DNA of 21,739 bases from Muribaculaceae bacterium. Its GTDB lineage: Bacteria > Bacteroidota > Bacteroidia > Bacteroidales > Muribaculaceae. Below are positions 7,161 to 14,567 of this stretch, piece after piece (positions within the stretch are counted from its first letter, which is position 1; every line of letters begins with the position of its first letter). A program made the translations under genes and the position numbers. A model generated the notes under the pieces. The model saw only the letters and a list, made by a program, of their open reading frames with translations. It was not told where the DNA came from and searched no databases. The DNA lies in NCBI GenBank assembly GCA_902836725.1, contig CADFRV010000009.1, positions 1 to 21,739 of the forward strand, read 5' to 3'.

Positions 7161-9206
7161 ATGAAACTTTTCAAACCTGTCATGGCTTTCGCAGCCCTGG
7201 CTATTGCTTCCGGTGTGGCCTCCGGTGCCGAACACCTCAAAAGCGTGAATCCGGCATATATCGACAACTCCATACCTGCCGGTGACGATTTCTACATGCA
7301 TGTGAACAAGGGATGGATGGAATCGCACCCCCTCACCGCCGAATATGCCCGCTACGGCGTGTTCAACATCCTGGCAGACTCCGCAGAGGCAAAAGTGAAG
7401 GACATAGTGCTCAACCTCGGCGCCACCAATCCCGAACCGGGCACCAACGCCTACAAGATCTGGACCCTCTACTCGCAGGGTATGGACCTCGACCGCCGCA
7501 ACGCCGACGGCATAACCCCCATCGTCGACGATCTCAAGAAGATTGAGGCCACCGATGCCGAGGGTATGGAGGATCTCCTGCTCTGGATGCACAAATACTA
7601 TTCAAGCCCCTTCTTCGGGGCCGGACCTATGGAGGACATGATGGACTCCAACCGCTACGCCATGTATGTGTCGGGCGGCTCGATGGGTCTGGGCGACCGC
7701 GACTACTACCTAAAGGACGACAAGGAGACACTGCGTATCCGCAACGCCTACAAGAAACTGATCACCGACCAGATGGTCAACGCCGGTTTCAAGAAAAAAG
7801 ACGCGCAGCGCATCATGAAGAACGTGCTCAAGATCGAGACCGCCATCGCCGACTCAGCGATGACACGCGAGGAGAGCCGCGACATAACCCGCATGTACAA
7901 CCCGCGCACCATCGCCGAGCTTAAGGAGCAGTTCCCCCATATCAAATGGGACCGCTTCTTCGTGGAGACAATGAATATCGACACCCCCGCCGACTATATC
8001 GTGACCGACGTCAAGGGACTGAAACAGGCCGATAACCTCATCTCCACCCTCACCGACCGCGAGATCAAGGACTATTACCTCTGGAAATATGTGTCGCAGG
8101 CAGCTCCCTACCTCAGCGAGAAGTTTACCGACACCAATTTCGAATTCTCCAAAGTGCGCTCCGGCGTACAGGAGCAGCGCCCCCTCTGGAAACGCGCCCT
8201 CGGGGTGCCCGACAGCTATATGGGCGAGGCCATCGGCCGTCTCTATGTAGAGAAATACTTCCCTGAAAGCTCCAAGCAGAAGATGCTCGACCTCGTAGGC
8301 AACCTGCGCGTGGCTCTCGGCAAGCATATCATCAACCTCCCCTGGATGACCGACGAGACCAAGCTCAAGGCTATCGATAAACTCAACTCGTTCACCGTGA
8401 AGATCGGCTATCCCGACAAATGGAAAGACTACTCCTCAATGGAGATCGATCCCAAACTCTCCTACTACCGCAACGTGCATAACGCCGGCATGTGGCACAA
8501 CAACGAGCAGCTTGCCAAATGGGGCAAACCGGTAGACAAATCGGAGTGGGGCATGACACCGCAGACCGTAAACGCCTACTACAACCCCATGGCCAACGAG
8601 ATCGTGTTCCCCGCCGCCATACTCCAGAACCCGTTCTTTGATCCCGAGGCTTCCGACGCCGAAAACTACGGCGGTATCGGTGTGGTTATCGGACATGAGA
8701 TGACCCACGGATTCGACGACCAGGGACGCAACTTCGACGCCAAAGGCAACATGACCAACTGGTGGACTGAAGAGGACGCACAGCGCTTCGAAGAGCTTAC
8801 CTCGAAACTCGGCAAGCAGTTTGACGCCGTAGAGATCCTCCCCGGCCTCTTCGCCAACGGCAGCTACACAATGGGCGAGAACATCGCCGACCAGGGCGGT
8901 CTCCGCATATCCCGCACTGCCTTCCTTGACTCACAGAAACGCAAGGGTGTGGATGTGAACTCCTCCGATGCCCTCATCGACGGCTTCACCCCCAGCCAGG
9001 CATTCTATCTCAACTACGCCAACATCTGGGCCACCAACATGCGCGACGAGGAGAAACGCAACCTCACCATCGGCGACGTGCACTCCCTGGCCGAAAACCG
9101 CGTGAATGTGACCCTCCGCAACATCGTGCCCTTCTTTGAAGCCTTCGGCATCAAATCCGGCGACAAGCTCTTCCGCCCCGCCGAGGAGCAGGTAATCATC
9201 TGGTAA
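7161..9206 (+). CDS. M13-family zinc metallopeptidase (neprilysin/PepO-like), exported
   Basis: This is an exported endopeptidase of 681 residues that cuts short peptides. I chose the ATG at 7161 because it begins a clean signal peptide (MKLFKPVMAFAALAIASGVA, cut near SGA-E); the upstream in-frame ATG at 7116 would only add a poorly conserved 15-residue leader. The M13 N-terminal domain begins at VNPAYIDNSIPAGDDFYMHV. The catalytic domain shows NAYYNPMANEIVFPAAIL from residue 471, the zinc motif HEMTH with His512, Glu513 and His516, and GENIADQGG with the third zinc ligand Glu573 and Asp577. It ends in IIW, as many family members do. The protein is complete. It is likely periplasmic or surface-attached and may supply peptides for uptake, for instance by the OPT carrier upstream, though this link is conjecture. 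Confidence 0.95.
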   Translation: MKLFKPVMAFAALAIASGVASGAEHLKSVNPAYIDNSIPAGDDFYMHVNKGWMESHPLTAEYARYGVFNILADSAEAKVKDIVLNLGATNPEPGTNAYKIWTLYSQGMDLDRRNADGITPIVDDLKKIEATDAEGMEDLLLWMHKYYSSPFFGAGPMEDMMDSNRYAMYVSGGSMGLGDRDYYLKDDKETLRIRNAYKKLITDQMVNAGFKKKDAQRIMKNVLKIETAIADSAMTREESRDITRMYNPRTIAELKEQFPHIKWDRFFVETMNIDTPADYIVTDVKGLKQADNLISTLTDREIKDYYLWKYVSQAAPYLSEKFTDTNFEFSKVRSGVQEQRPLWKRALGVPDSYMGEAIGRLYVEKYFPESSKQKMLDLVGNLRVALGKHIINLPWMTDETKLKAIDKLNSFTVKIGYPDKWKDYSSMEIDPKLSYYRNVHNAGMWHNNEQLAKWGKPVDKSEWGMTPQTVNAYYNPMANEIVFPAAILQNPFFDPEASDAENYGGIGVVIGHEMTHGFDDQGRNFDAKGNMTNWWTEEDAQRFEELTSKLGKQFDAVEILPGLFANGSYTMGENIADQGGLRISRTAFLDSQKRKGVDVNSSDALIDGFTPSQAFYLNYANIWATNMRDEEKRNLTIGDVHSLAENRVNVTLRNIVPFFEAFGIKSGDKLFRPAEEQVIIW

Positions 9207-9220
9207 CACTTCCCCTTATA

Positions 9221-9268
9221 TTTCCGCTTGCGCCCCGGCACCTGCAGGTGTTGACGCGCAAGCGGAAA
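9221..9268. repeat. REP-like hairpin left of the transposase
   Basis: A perfect 13-base inverted repeat, TTTCCGCTTGCGC (9221-9233) and its complement (9256-9268), encloses a 22-base loop that contains the 12-base palindrome CACCTGCAGGTG (9239-9250). It starts 14 bases after the M13 stop. No T-run follows, so it is a poor intrinsic terminator. Its right arm recurs on the far side of the transposase gene, as expected of a REP element mobilised by a RAYT. Confidence 0.75.
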
Positions 9269-9270
9269 CT
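9248..9270 (+). repeat. Left copy of a 23-base direct repeat flanking the transposase
   Basis: This copy and the one at 10289-10311 agree at 21 of 23 positions (differences at positions 8 and 12); the shared core ends in AAGCGGAAACT. It overlaps the right arm of the left hairpin. Confidence 0.75.
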
Positions 9271-9280
9271 TCCCCAAAAC

Positions 9281-9335
9281 TCCCCCTCTCCCCCTTTCTC
9301 ATTTTCCCAATTTCCCAATTTCTCATTTCTCTCCC
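9281..9335 (+). repeat. Second pyrimidine-rich repeat tract
   Basis: C-rich sequence passes into units such as TTTCCCAA and TTTCTCA. It resembles the tract at 3700-3787 and lies between the REP-like hairpin and the transposase start. Confidence 0.55.
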
Positions 9336-9373
9336 ATGCCCACGCCCCCTATTACAAGCCCCTGAAGCCGCGC

Positions 9374-10302
9374 ATGACACGCCGCGCCTTCTTCTGCGAC
9401 TACCGGGCGCCGGGCTTTTTTATGATCACAATTACCGCAGCCGCAGGCACTCCCCCTCTGGGGCACCTGTCCACCGACAGCTGCACTCCGCAGATCTTCC
9501 TCTCCCCGTTGGGGGAGCTGATACGGCAATCCATAGAAAACTTCACTGCAAACACCCCAGAGATCCGGATTCCCACATACATCATCATGCCGGACCACTT
9601 CCACATGCTCCTGCATGTGCGCCAACGCCTGCCACGCCATCTCGGCCGCATCATCGGCGCCTTCAAGGGGGGGAATCTCAGGCCGACACGCACAACTTGC
9701 GGGCGCCCCGGAAGTGACACCGCTTTTCAAACCCAAATTTCACTACAGGATAGTGACCAGACGGGGACAGCTTGATACGCTCATCCGCTACATATCCGAC
9801 AATCCGCGGCGCCTCGCCATCAGGCGCATGCATCCCGATCTATTCAGGCGTTACAACCACCTGTGCATCGGCACCCGCGAGTATGCCGCATACGGCAATA
9901 TATTTCTGCTGAAAGATTTCGACCGCCGCCCGGTGATGGTGCACCGCGCATGGACAGCCGGTGAACTCCAGGAAAACGAGCGGCAGTGCCTCGCCTGCGC
10001 CGCCAACGGCGGTGTGCTTGTATCCCCCCTTTATCAGCCGCGCCGAAAAAGAGGTGCGCGACAAGGCCATAGCCTCCGGGGGCCGCATAATAGAACTTGG
10101 AGCCGAGGGATTTCCCGAGCGGTTCAAACCTTCGGGCAAGGAATTCGAGCTGTGCACCGCCGGACAGCTACTGCTGCTCGCGCCATGGCCCGACAATTCC
10201 AGCCGGTTCACAATGACACGCAACACCGCACTCACGCTCAACGCCATGGCCGCAGAAATCTGCGCATCCTCCCTCTCCACCACCCTCCGTGTTGAGGCGT
10301 AA
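9374..10302 (+). pseudogene. REP-associated tyrosine transposase (RAYT, Y1/HUH) with an extra C-terminal domain, broken by two frameshifts
   Basis: Three frames join into one protein of about 308 residues. The first (from MTRRAFF at 9374) holds the Y1 transposase core with the HUH metal site MPDHFHMLLHV, His75 and His77. At a seven-G run (9667-9673) the reading must move: with six Gs it continues AFKGGISGRHAQ and, later, LFKPKFHYRIVTRRGQLD and LIRYISDNPRR, whose Tyr is the likely nucleophile. At a six-C run (10024-10029) it shifts again in the same sense: with five Cs it reads GGVLVSPFISRAEKEVRDKA and runs to the stop at 10302. RAYTs are single-stranded DNA transposases that act on REP hairpins. 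The last 140 residues (from about MHPDLFRRYNHL) are not part of the usual Y1 fold; GGVLVSPF, GGRIIELG and LLLLAPWP suggest a Rossmann-like, possibly DprA/SLOG-like domain, at low confidence. A GTG at 9248 would give a longer but implausible start. The double +1 pattern suggests a decayed gene; sequencing error or phase variation is possible. Confidence 0.8.
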
Positions 10303-10311
10303 GCGGAAACT
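10289..10311 (+). repeat. Right copy of the 23-base direct repeat flanking the transposase
   Basis: This repeat matches 9248-9270 at 21 of 23 positions. It spans the transposase stop codon (TAA at 10300-10302) and touches the stop of the convergent thioredoxin-like gene. Unlike the left copy it has no opposite arm nearby, so it is a half REP. Confidence 0.75.
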
Positions 10312-11156
10312 CACCCTCCGAGCATAGAAACCAACTCCCCGAATGTGGCATCCTTAAGCTCGACCCTCCCCTCGGGCGAAAGCAGATAGAGGGTTGGAAA
10401 CGCGGGAATGGAGTAAAGCTCTTCCCCCACATCCTCCAGAGCCACACCCGCTATCCACTCAGCGGGCAATCCCTCGGTGGCATGCTCCTCATCATCGCCG
10501 GGAAGGCTTACAGCCACCACCTCTATTTTGCCGGAATCCACAAGCGCCGACAGCCGGCTGTCACCCCCGATCCGTTCTATCAGGCGATGGCAATCCTCGC
10601 ACCCCGGGCTATGGAACAGCAGCACCGTGCGGCGCCCCGCCCCTGCATCGCGCAGCGACACCACCGCCCCCTCAGCCGTCCTGATGCTGAAATCGGGAGC
10701 CTCGCTCCCCACCGGCACACGCATCACCATATCCCGCAGATAGGCAGTGGATTCCTTCCCCGGCCAATGCGCCGCTATCATGGCATCAGCGAAAGCCACA
10801 TAAGCGGCATCATCGCGCACCGGCGACTGACGGTCGAGCAGATACCCCTCGAGCAGCCCTGCCATGCGGAGCACACTCTCCTCCCCCTGCCCCCCGACGA
10901 GCGCCACAAACAGTTCCGCTCCACGCCGGCGCCCCTCGGCGGAAGCATGCGGAAATACCGACAGGAACTCCGAAAGCTCCTCCTCGGTGACATCGCGCGC
11001 AGGCAGGCTGTCCCAGAAATGTTCAAGCAGATAATCGGCTCTGTCGGCCGGCGCCGTGATATGCGCCGGTATAGCGGGCAGCGGCAATGTCTGCGACGTG
11101 GCCTCCCACCCCGCAAGCATTGCCGCCGCTATTATGAAGTTAAGCAACTTTCTCAA
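10311..11156 (-). CDS. DUF5106-thioredoxin-fold protein, exported
   Basis: The product is 281 residues, with a signal peptide (MRKLLNFIIAAAMLAGWEATS) followed by a DUF5106-type helical domain (about residues 28-130: IPAHITAPADRADYLLEHFW) and a TlpA/AhpC-like thioredoxin domain (about 148-280). The redox motif is CEDC (Cys186, Cys189) in FHSPGCEDCH, with the cis-proline Pro254 in IPAFPTLYLL, so it can act as a periplasmic thiol-disulfide reductase or oxidase. DUF5106-thioredoxin pairs are common in Bacteroidales, often with unknown partners. It starts 11 bases after the putative tip adhesin gene and probably shares its transcript, but its GC-rich composition is that of the backbone, unlike that gene. 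A role in handling disulfides of the pilus proteins is conjecture. Its stop lies in the REP-like repeat of the convergent transposase. Confidence 0.85.
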   Translation of the reverse strand: MRKLLNFIIAAAMLAGWEATSQTLPLPAIPAHITAPADRADYLLEHFWDSLPARDVTEEELSEFLSVFPHASAEGRRRGAELFVALVGGQGEESVLRMAGLLEGYLLDRQSPVRDDAAYVAFADAMIAAHWPGKESTAYLRDMVMRVPVGSEAPDFSIRTAEGAVVSLRDAGAGRRTVLLFHSPGCEDCHRLIERIGGDSRLSALVDSGKIEVVAVSLPGDDEEHATEGLPAEWIAGVALEDVGEELYSIPAFPTLYLLSPEGRVELKDATFGELVSMLGG

Positions 11157-11167
11157 TCTGTCACTGA

Positions 11168-14100
11168 TTATTTACGGTCAACACACCTGATGAAGCAGGC
11201 ATCACTTGTGCCTGCCATTTTATTATTGGTAGAACTTATATAATCTCCGAACACACTGCCATCAGAAATAATGTTGAAGTCAAATGTATAATAATTTATA
11301 TCAAGACCAATATAATTTCCCCTGCCTACATCTGGATCTACAAATTCTTTAGAGTCTTTATTAGCCCAATATATAGCACCGGTTCTCATATAGAGGTCAT
11401 AAAACAACGGGCGATACAAATGAGCATTAGGATCAGATTTCAACTGAGCATCTGTAGCTACATATTTATCCATGGCGCCAGCCGCATATCTGAGCTGACC
11501 CGAATAATTCTCAGGTTTAGCCCATGAGCCACCATGTGCACCTTTATGCTTGCGGTGTCCGTAGCCTGTTGATCCTATGGGGAAAAACAGGTGGCGACCA
11601 TAGTATGGGGAACTTTGGTCTCTTATAAAAACGAAACAGCCACGCATCCCATATTGAGAATTATTCGGCACACCATTTTCATTACGCCTATACTCATACG
11701 CACTTTCCAACGTAAACTGCACACCAGTAGCCTCGTCGCCGTATAAAACTCCGAAGGCAAAATCTGTCACATCACGCAGATATTGGAATTCACGAGCAGT
11801 CGGAAGAGAATATGTTATCTTCTGACCGTTCCCATCTGTATGTATGATGTCATCGAAACCACCGGAGGCCGCGTGGCTGCTAATATTATCCCATGTCATA
11901 CGTGTTGTAGTACCGGCTATCAGCAAATCGGATATAACATTTCCATTCTTGTCAACAATACCCTTGAAATCCTGTGGAGTTACTTTTGTCCATGGAGAAC
12001 GACTGTTCACTTGATTCGAGGCATCAATCGGATAATCCCAAATACCAAAACGGAACAAAGATCCCTCATCGACAGCATCTGAAACTTCTTCATTTTTAAG
12101 TTTCATATTGTATGTATGCCAGTATACATCTTTTTCAACTTCTCTTGATGCATCTTTGTCAAACATCTGTATCGGGGCATCTCCCTGACGCACAAATATC
12201 TGATGTATACAACTGTAGTTATGGTATTCAACCTGCACTACAGCAAAACGGTTTTCATTGTTTCTTGTCGTTCCTTTAAAGTTTATATTGAAATCCACAT
12301 ATGAGGAAGTCGGTCCACCGACCTCGGATTTACCATCCAGATCAATAAACCCATCATCACCGGCAATGATATATGCCCTCCAAGGCCCAATGGATTGCAG
12401 CAGTGAAAAATTTTCAGAAACCTCATGTTCTTTCTCAGACAACTGCACATGGAATGAGGCATTATTACCAGCTTTCCTGAATATTCCTTTAGGATTTACC
12501 AAACGCCGCACCTGATATACAGGTATATCGCTGATTTTAGTATTGGTGCCATCCGAGAAGTTGGCAGTCACAGTGATCTCAGCCAACCTGGGATATCCGA
12601 AAAAGGGATTGTTACCTGTATATGCAGTTTCTTTCACGAGGTTTTTAGCACGGGTGTAAAGCGGGATTTCAAACTCTACCACATTCCCGTCATACCTGAC
12701 CTGATATTTTCCATTCTCCTCAAGCCCATGTTCACCCGGAGAGATAAGGTATTTTCGTTTACCACGTGTACTTTCCTTAATACCGTCACCATCATCATCT
12801 GTCGCTGTATTATAATGCTCAGTAATCAATTTTAAACGCTCGGGCTGTGTAGCGCCACCAGGCGCGATAATATTGGTAGCAGAAGTTCTCAGCAACGAAA
12901 GGAAGCCGAATTCCCTGAATTTCTTGCCATTCTCATTATATATTGCCGCCGCCTCATAGTAATCCAGATCGGAAGCAATGGGGTTCGAGGGATCAAAATA
13001 AGGAGCCCAGTCGTTACGTGTTATCTCTATCTCCAAATCTTTAAGCTTCTTTCCACCGGTGTTTATACGTATCGGAAACATCAGACTTTTATTGTAAAGA
13101 TATGAGATATAAAGCGGGCTGGGAAGATGGATTCCGGGTGCTTCGTCATATTCGATATGCCAGTCGGCATCGTTTCCGTTCCCTTTGAAACTGAGAGTAA
13201 GCTTATAGTGGTGGTTACGCTCCACATCGAAATTATCTTTGATATTCTTTCCGAGCATAAATCGGAATTTAATTTCGCCGCTGGAAGCATAATCAGTGTT
13301 ACGTGATTCGTAGTGTCCGATGACCTCAACATAGGTACCGTTAGGCTTGCTGTCTTTAGCCCGCTCGTGTGTCCATACTCTATCGGCACCCTCGCCGGTG
13401 TGATCGCCGGCCTCCGGATTGTCAATTATCCCATCGCCATCTGCGTCCTGGTATTTCAACTCACCGTTTCCCTGCAGATTTTCATAAAACGGAAGACAAT
13501 ATGCTTTCTCATCATGCAATGACATCTTCGTCCCGCCAAGTTCATACGAGTCAAAATTCTTACCACGCGTCACCACTGGCCAGTCTTCATATTCAGTTCC
13601 TGCGCCATAAACAAGAACATGCTTTGACTCTGCCAGACCAAATCCTCCTCTTGTAGTGGTTATTTCACAATTTTCTTTAGGAGCATCACCTACGCAACTG
13701 TAATATCCGAGATAACAGCCGTCAGCGATATCATATACACGCGCTTCTTTTATATATACAAATACGTTGTCGCGTAGCTTACTGCCATCGAAATCTATTG
13801 TCAGTTTCGATACAGCACGTCGTATCCATGCATGCAGCGTGTTTTTCGCAGGACTTACAATCACTTTTTCAGTAACTTCAAAAGTATTGCCTCGTGTATC
13901 TTTTTTCCCGTTTGTAAAATAACCCAGCATTGCAGTATTGCGGGACATATTGTTTATATCCCATTCAAGTTTAATGCTCCTGAGCTTCTCTACTGTGGAT
14001 ATATCCTTGTCTGCAATATCTAAATTCGCCACTGCGAATATTTTATACACACCGTTATTGAGTGTCAGAGGGACATTTTTCACACACATAGTCTGTCCCT

Positions 14101-14524
14101 GTGCTGAAACTCCATTTGAGGCGTCGTTGCCGTCGCGATCCTCCATTGAAGGTTTATACTTTTGAAGGTCAACCTGATGTGTCTCCAAAAGTTCGCTGTC
14201 GGCATCTGTATCACCGGCAGTATACAGCAATATATATAAAGAAGAAATCTGGTCCATGCTGTCACCGGCAGGGGCATTCGTATTGCCCTCTCCCAATTCG
14301 ATACCGTTTGAACGGCTTGAAGCGCCGTCGAGCGGAGCCTCTACCAAGGGGTTAAAACGCACATCTGCAATCACAGTAGTGCTGCCTTCGGGAATTTCCC
14401 CTTCTGGATATTCGATTTCATCTATACATGATGACACTCCTATTGCGAAGATAGCCGCAAAGAAATGTAAAAGTAAGCGCACCGTTAACTGGCGCCCGGT
14501 TATATTATCATGCCTTTCAGTCAT
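11168..14524 (-). CDS. Large pilus-associated lipoprotein, DUF4906-like with lectin-like C-terminus; putative tip adhesin
   Basis: This 1118-residue surface protein has a signal peptide and lipobox-type Cys33 (FAIGVSSC), then Arg71 before a fimbrillin-like N-terminal domain (SMDQISSLYILLYTAGDT). The middle (about 430-780) carries RNHHYKLTLSFKGNGNDADW, typical of DUF4906-type proteins of Bacteroidales fimbrial loci. Two loops look calcium-binding: DADGDGIID at 360-368 and DDDGDG at 576-581. The C-terminus (about 860-1118) has SLPTAREFQYL, GRHLFFPIGSTGYG and a final ACFIRCVDRK, a pattern of C-type-lectin/FGE-like or FISUMP domains that often bind ligands. Position near the end of a type V pilus locus plus an adhesive-looking end suggests a tip protein. 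The gene is AT-rich (32% and 42% GC in two sampled 60-base lines) against GC-rich neighbours, a sign of transfer. Domain names are from pattern memory. Confidence 0.72.
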   Translation of the reverse strand: MTERHDNITGRQLTVRLLLHFFAAIFAIGVSSCIDEIEYPEGEIPEGSTTVIADVRFNPLVEAPLDGASSRSNGIELGEGNTNAPAGDSMDQISSLYILLYTAGDTDADSELLETHQVDLQKYKPSMEDRDGNDASNGVSAQGQTMCVKNVPLTLNNGVYKIFAVANLDIADKDISTVEKLRSIKLEWDINNMSRNTAMLGYFTNGKKDTRGNTFEVTEKVIVSPAKNTLHAWIRRAVSKLTIDFDGSKLRDNVFVYIKEARVYDIADGCYLGYYSCVGDAPKENCEITTTRGGFGLAESKHVLVYGAGTEYEDWPVVTRGKNFDSYELGGTKMSLHDEKAYCLPFYENLQGNGELKYQDADGDGIIDNPEAGDHTGEGADRVWTHERAKDSKPNGTYVEVIGHYESRNTDYASSGEIKFRFMLGKNIKDNFDVERNHHYKLTLSFKGNGNDADWHIEYDEAPGIHLPSPLYISYLYNKSLMFPIRINTGGKKLKDLEIEITRNDWAPYFDPSNPIASDLDYYEAAAIYNENGKKFREFGFLSLLRTSATNIIAPGGATQPERLKLITEHYNTATDDDGDGIKESTRGKRKYLISPGEHGLEENGKYQVRYDGNVVEFEIPLYTRAKNLVKETAYTGNNPFFGYPRLAEITVTANFSDGTNTKISDIPVYQVRRLVNPKGIFRKAGNNASFHVQLSEKEHEVSENFSLLQSIGPWRAYIIAGDDGFIDLDGKSEVGGPTSSYVDFNINFKGTTRNNENRFAVVQVEYHNYSCIHQIFVRQGDAPIQMFDKDASREVEKDVYWHTYNMKLKNEEVSDAVDEGSLFRFGIWDYPIDASNQVNSRSPWTKVTPQDFKGIVDKNGNVISDLLIAGTTTRMTWDNISSHAASGGFDDIIHTDGNGQKITYSLPTAREFQYLRDVTDFAFGVLYGDEATGVQFTLESAYEYRRNENGVPNNSQYGMRGCFVFIRDQSSPYYGRHLFFPIGSTGYGHRKHKGAHGGSWAKPENYSGQLRYAAGAMDKYVATDAQLKSDPNAHLYRPLFYDLYMRTGAIYWANKDSKEFVDPDVGRGNYIGLDINYYTFDFNIISDGSVFGDYISSTNNKMAGTSDACFIRCVDRK

Positions 14525-14567
14525 ATCAAAACAAAGGATAAAAACAAATAATTGTTTATTATGGCGG

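Noticed and set aside
9221..9268. Hairpin as intrinsic terminator of the M13 peptidase gene
   Set aside because: No T-run follows, the loop is long and palindromic, and the right arm is repeated beyond the transposase, so a REP-like role explains it better.
9667..9673. Programmed frameshifting to express the transposase
   Set aside because: Two separate +1 sites would be needed, no conserved slippery heptamer with a following stem is evident, and simple one-base homopolymer expansion explains both breaks.
13313..13656. Open frames on the + strand inside the putative tip adhesin gene
   Set aside because: They are short, overlapping and of shadow composition, while the minus-strand frame is one uninterrupted 1118-codon gene with recognisable motifs.
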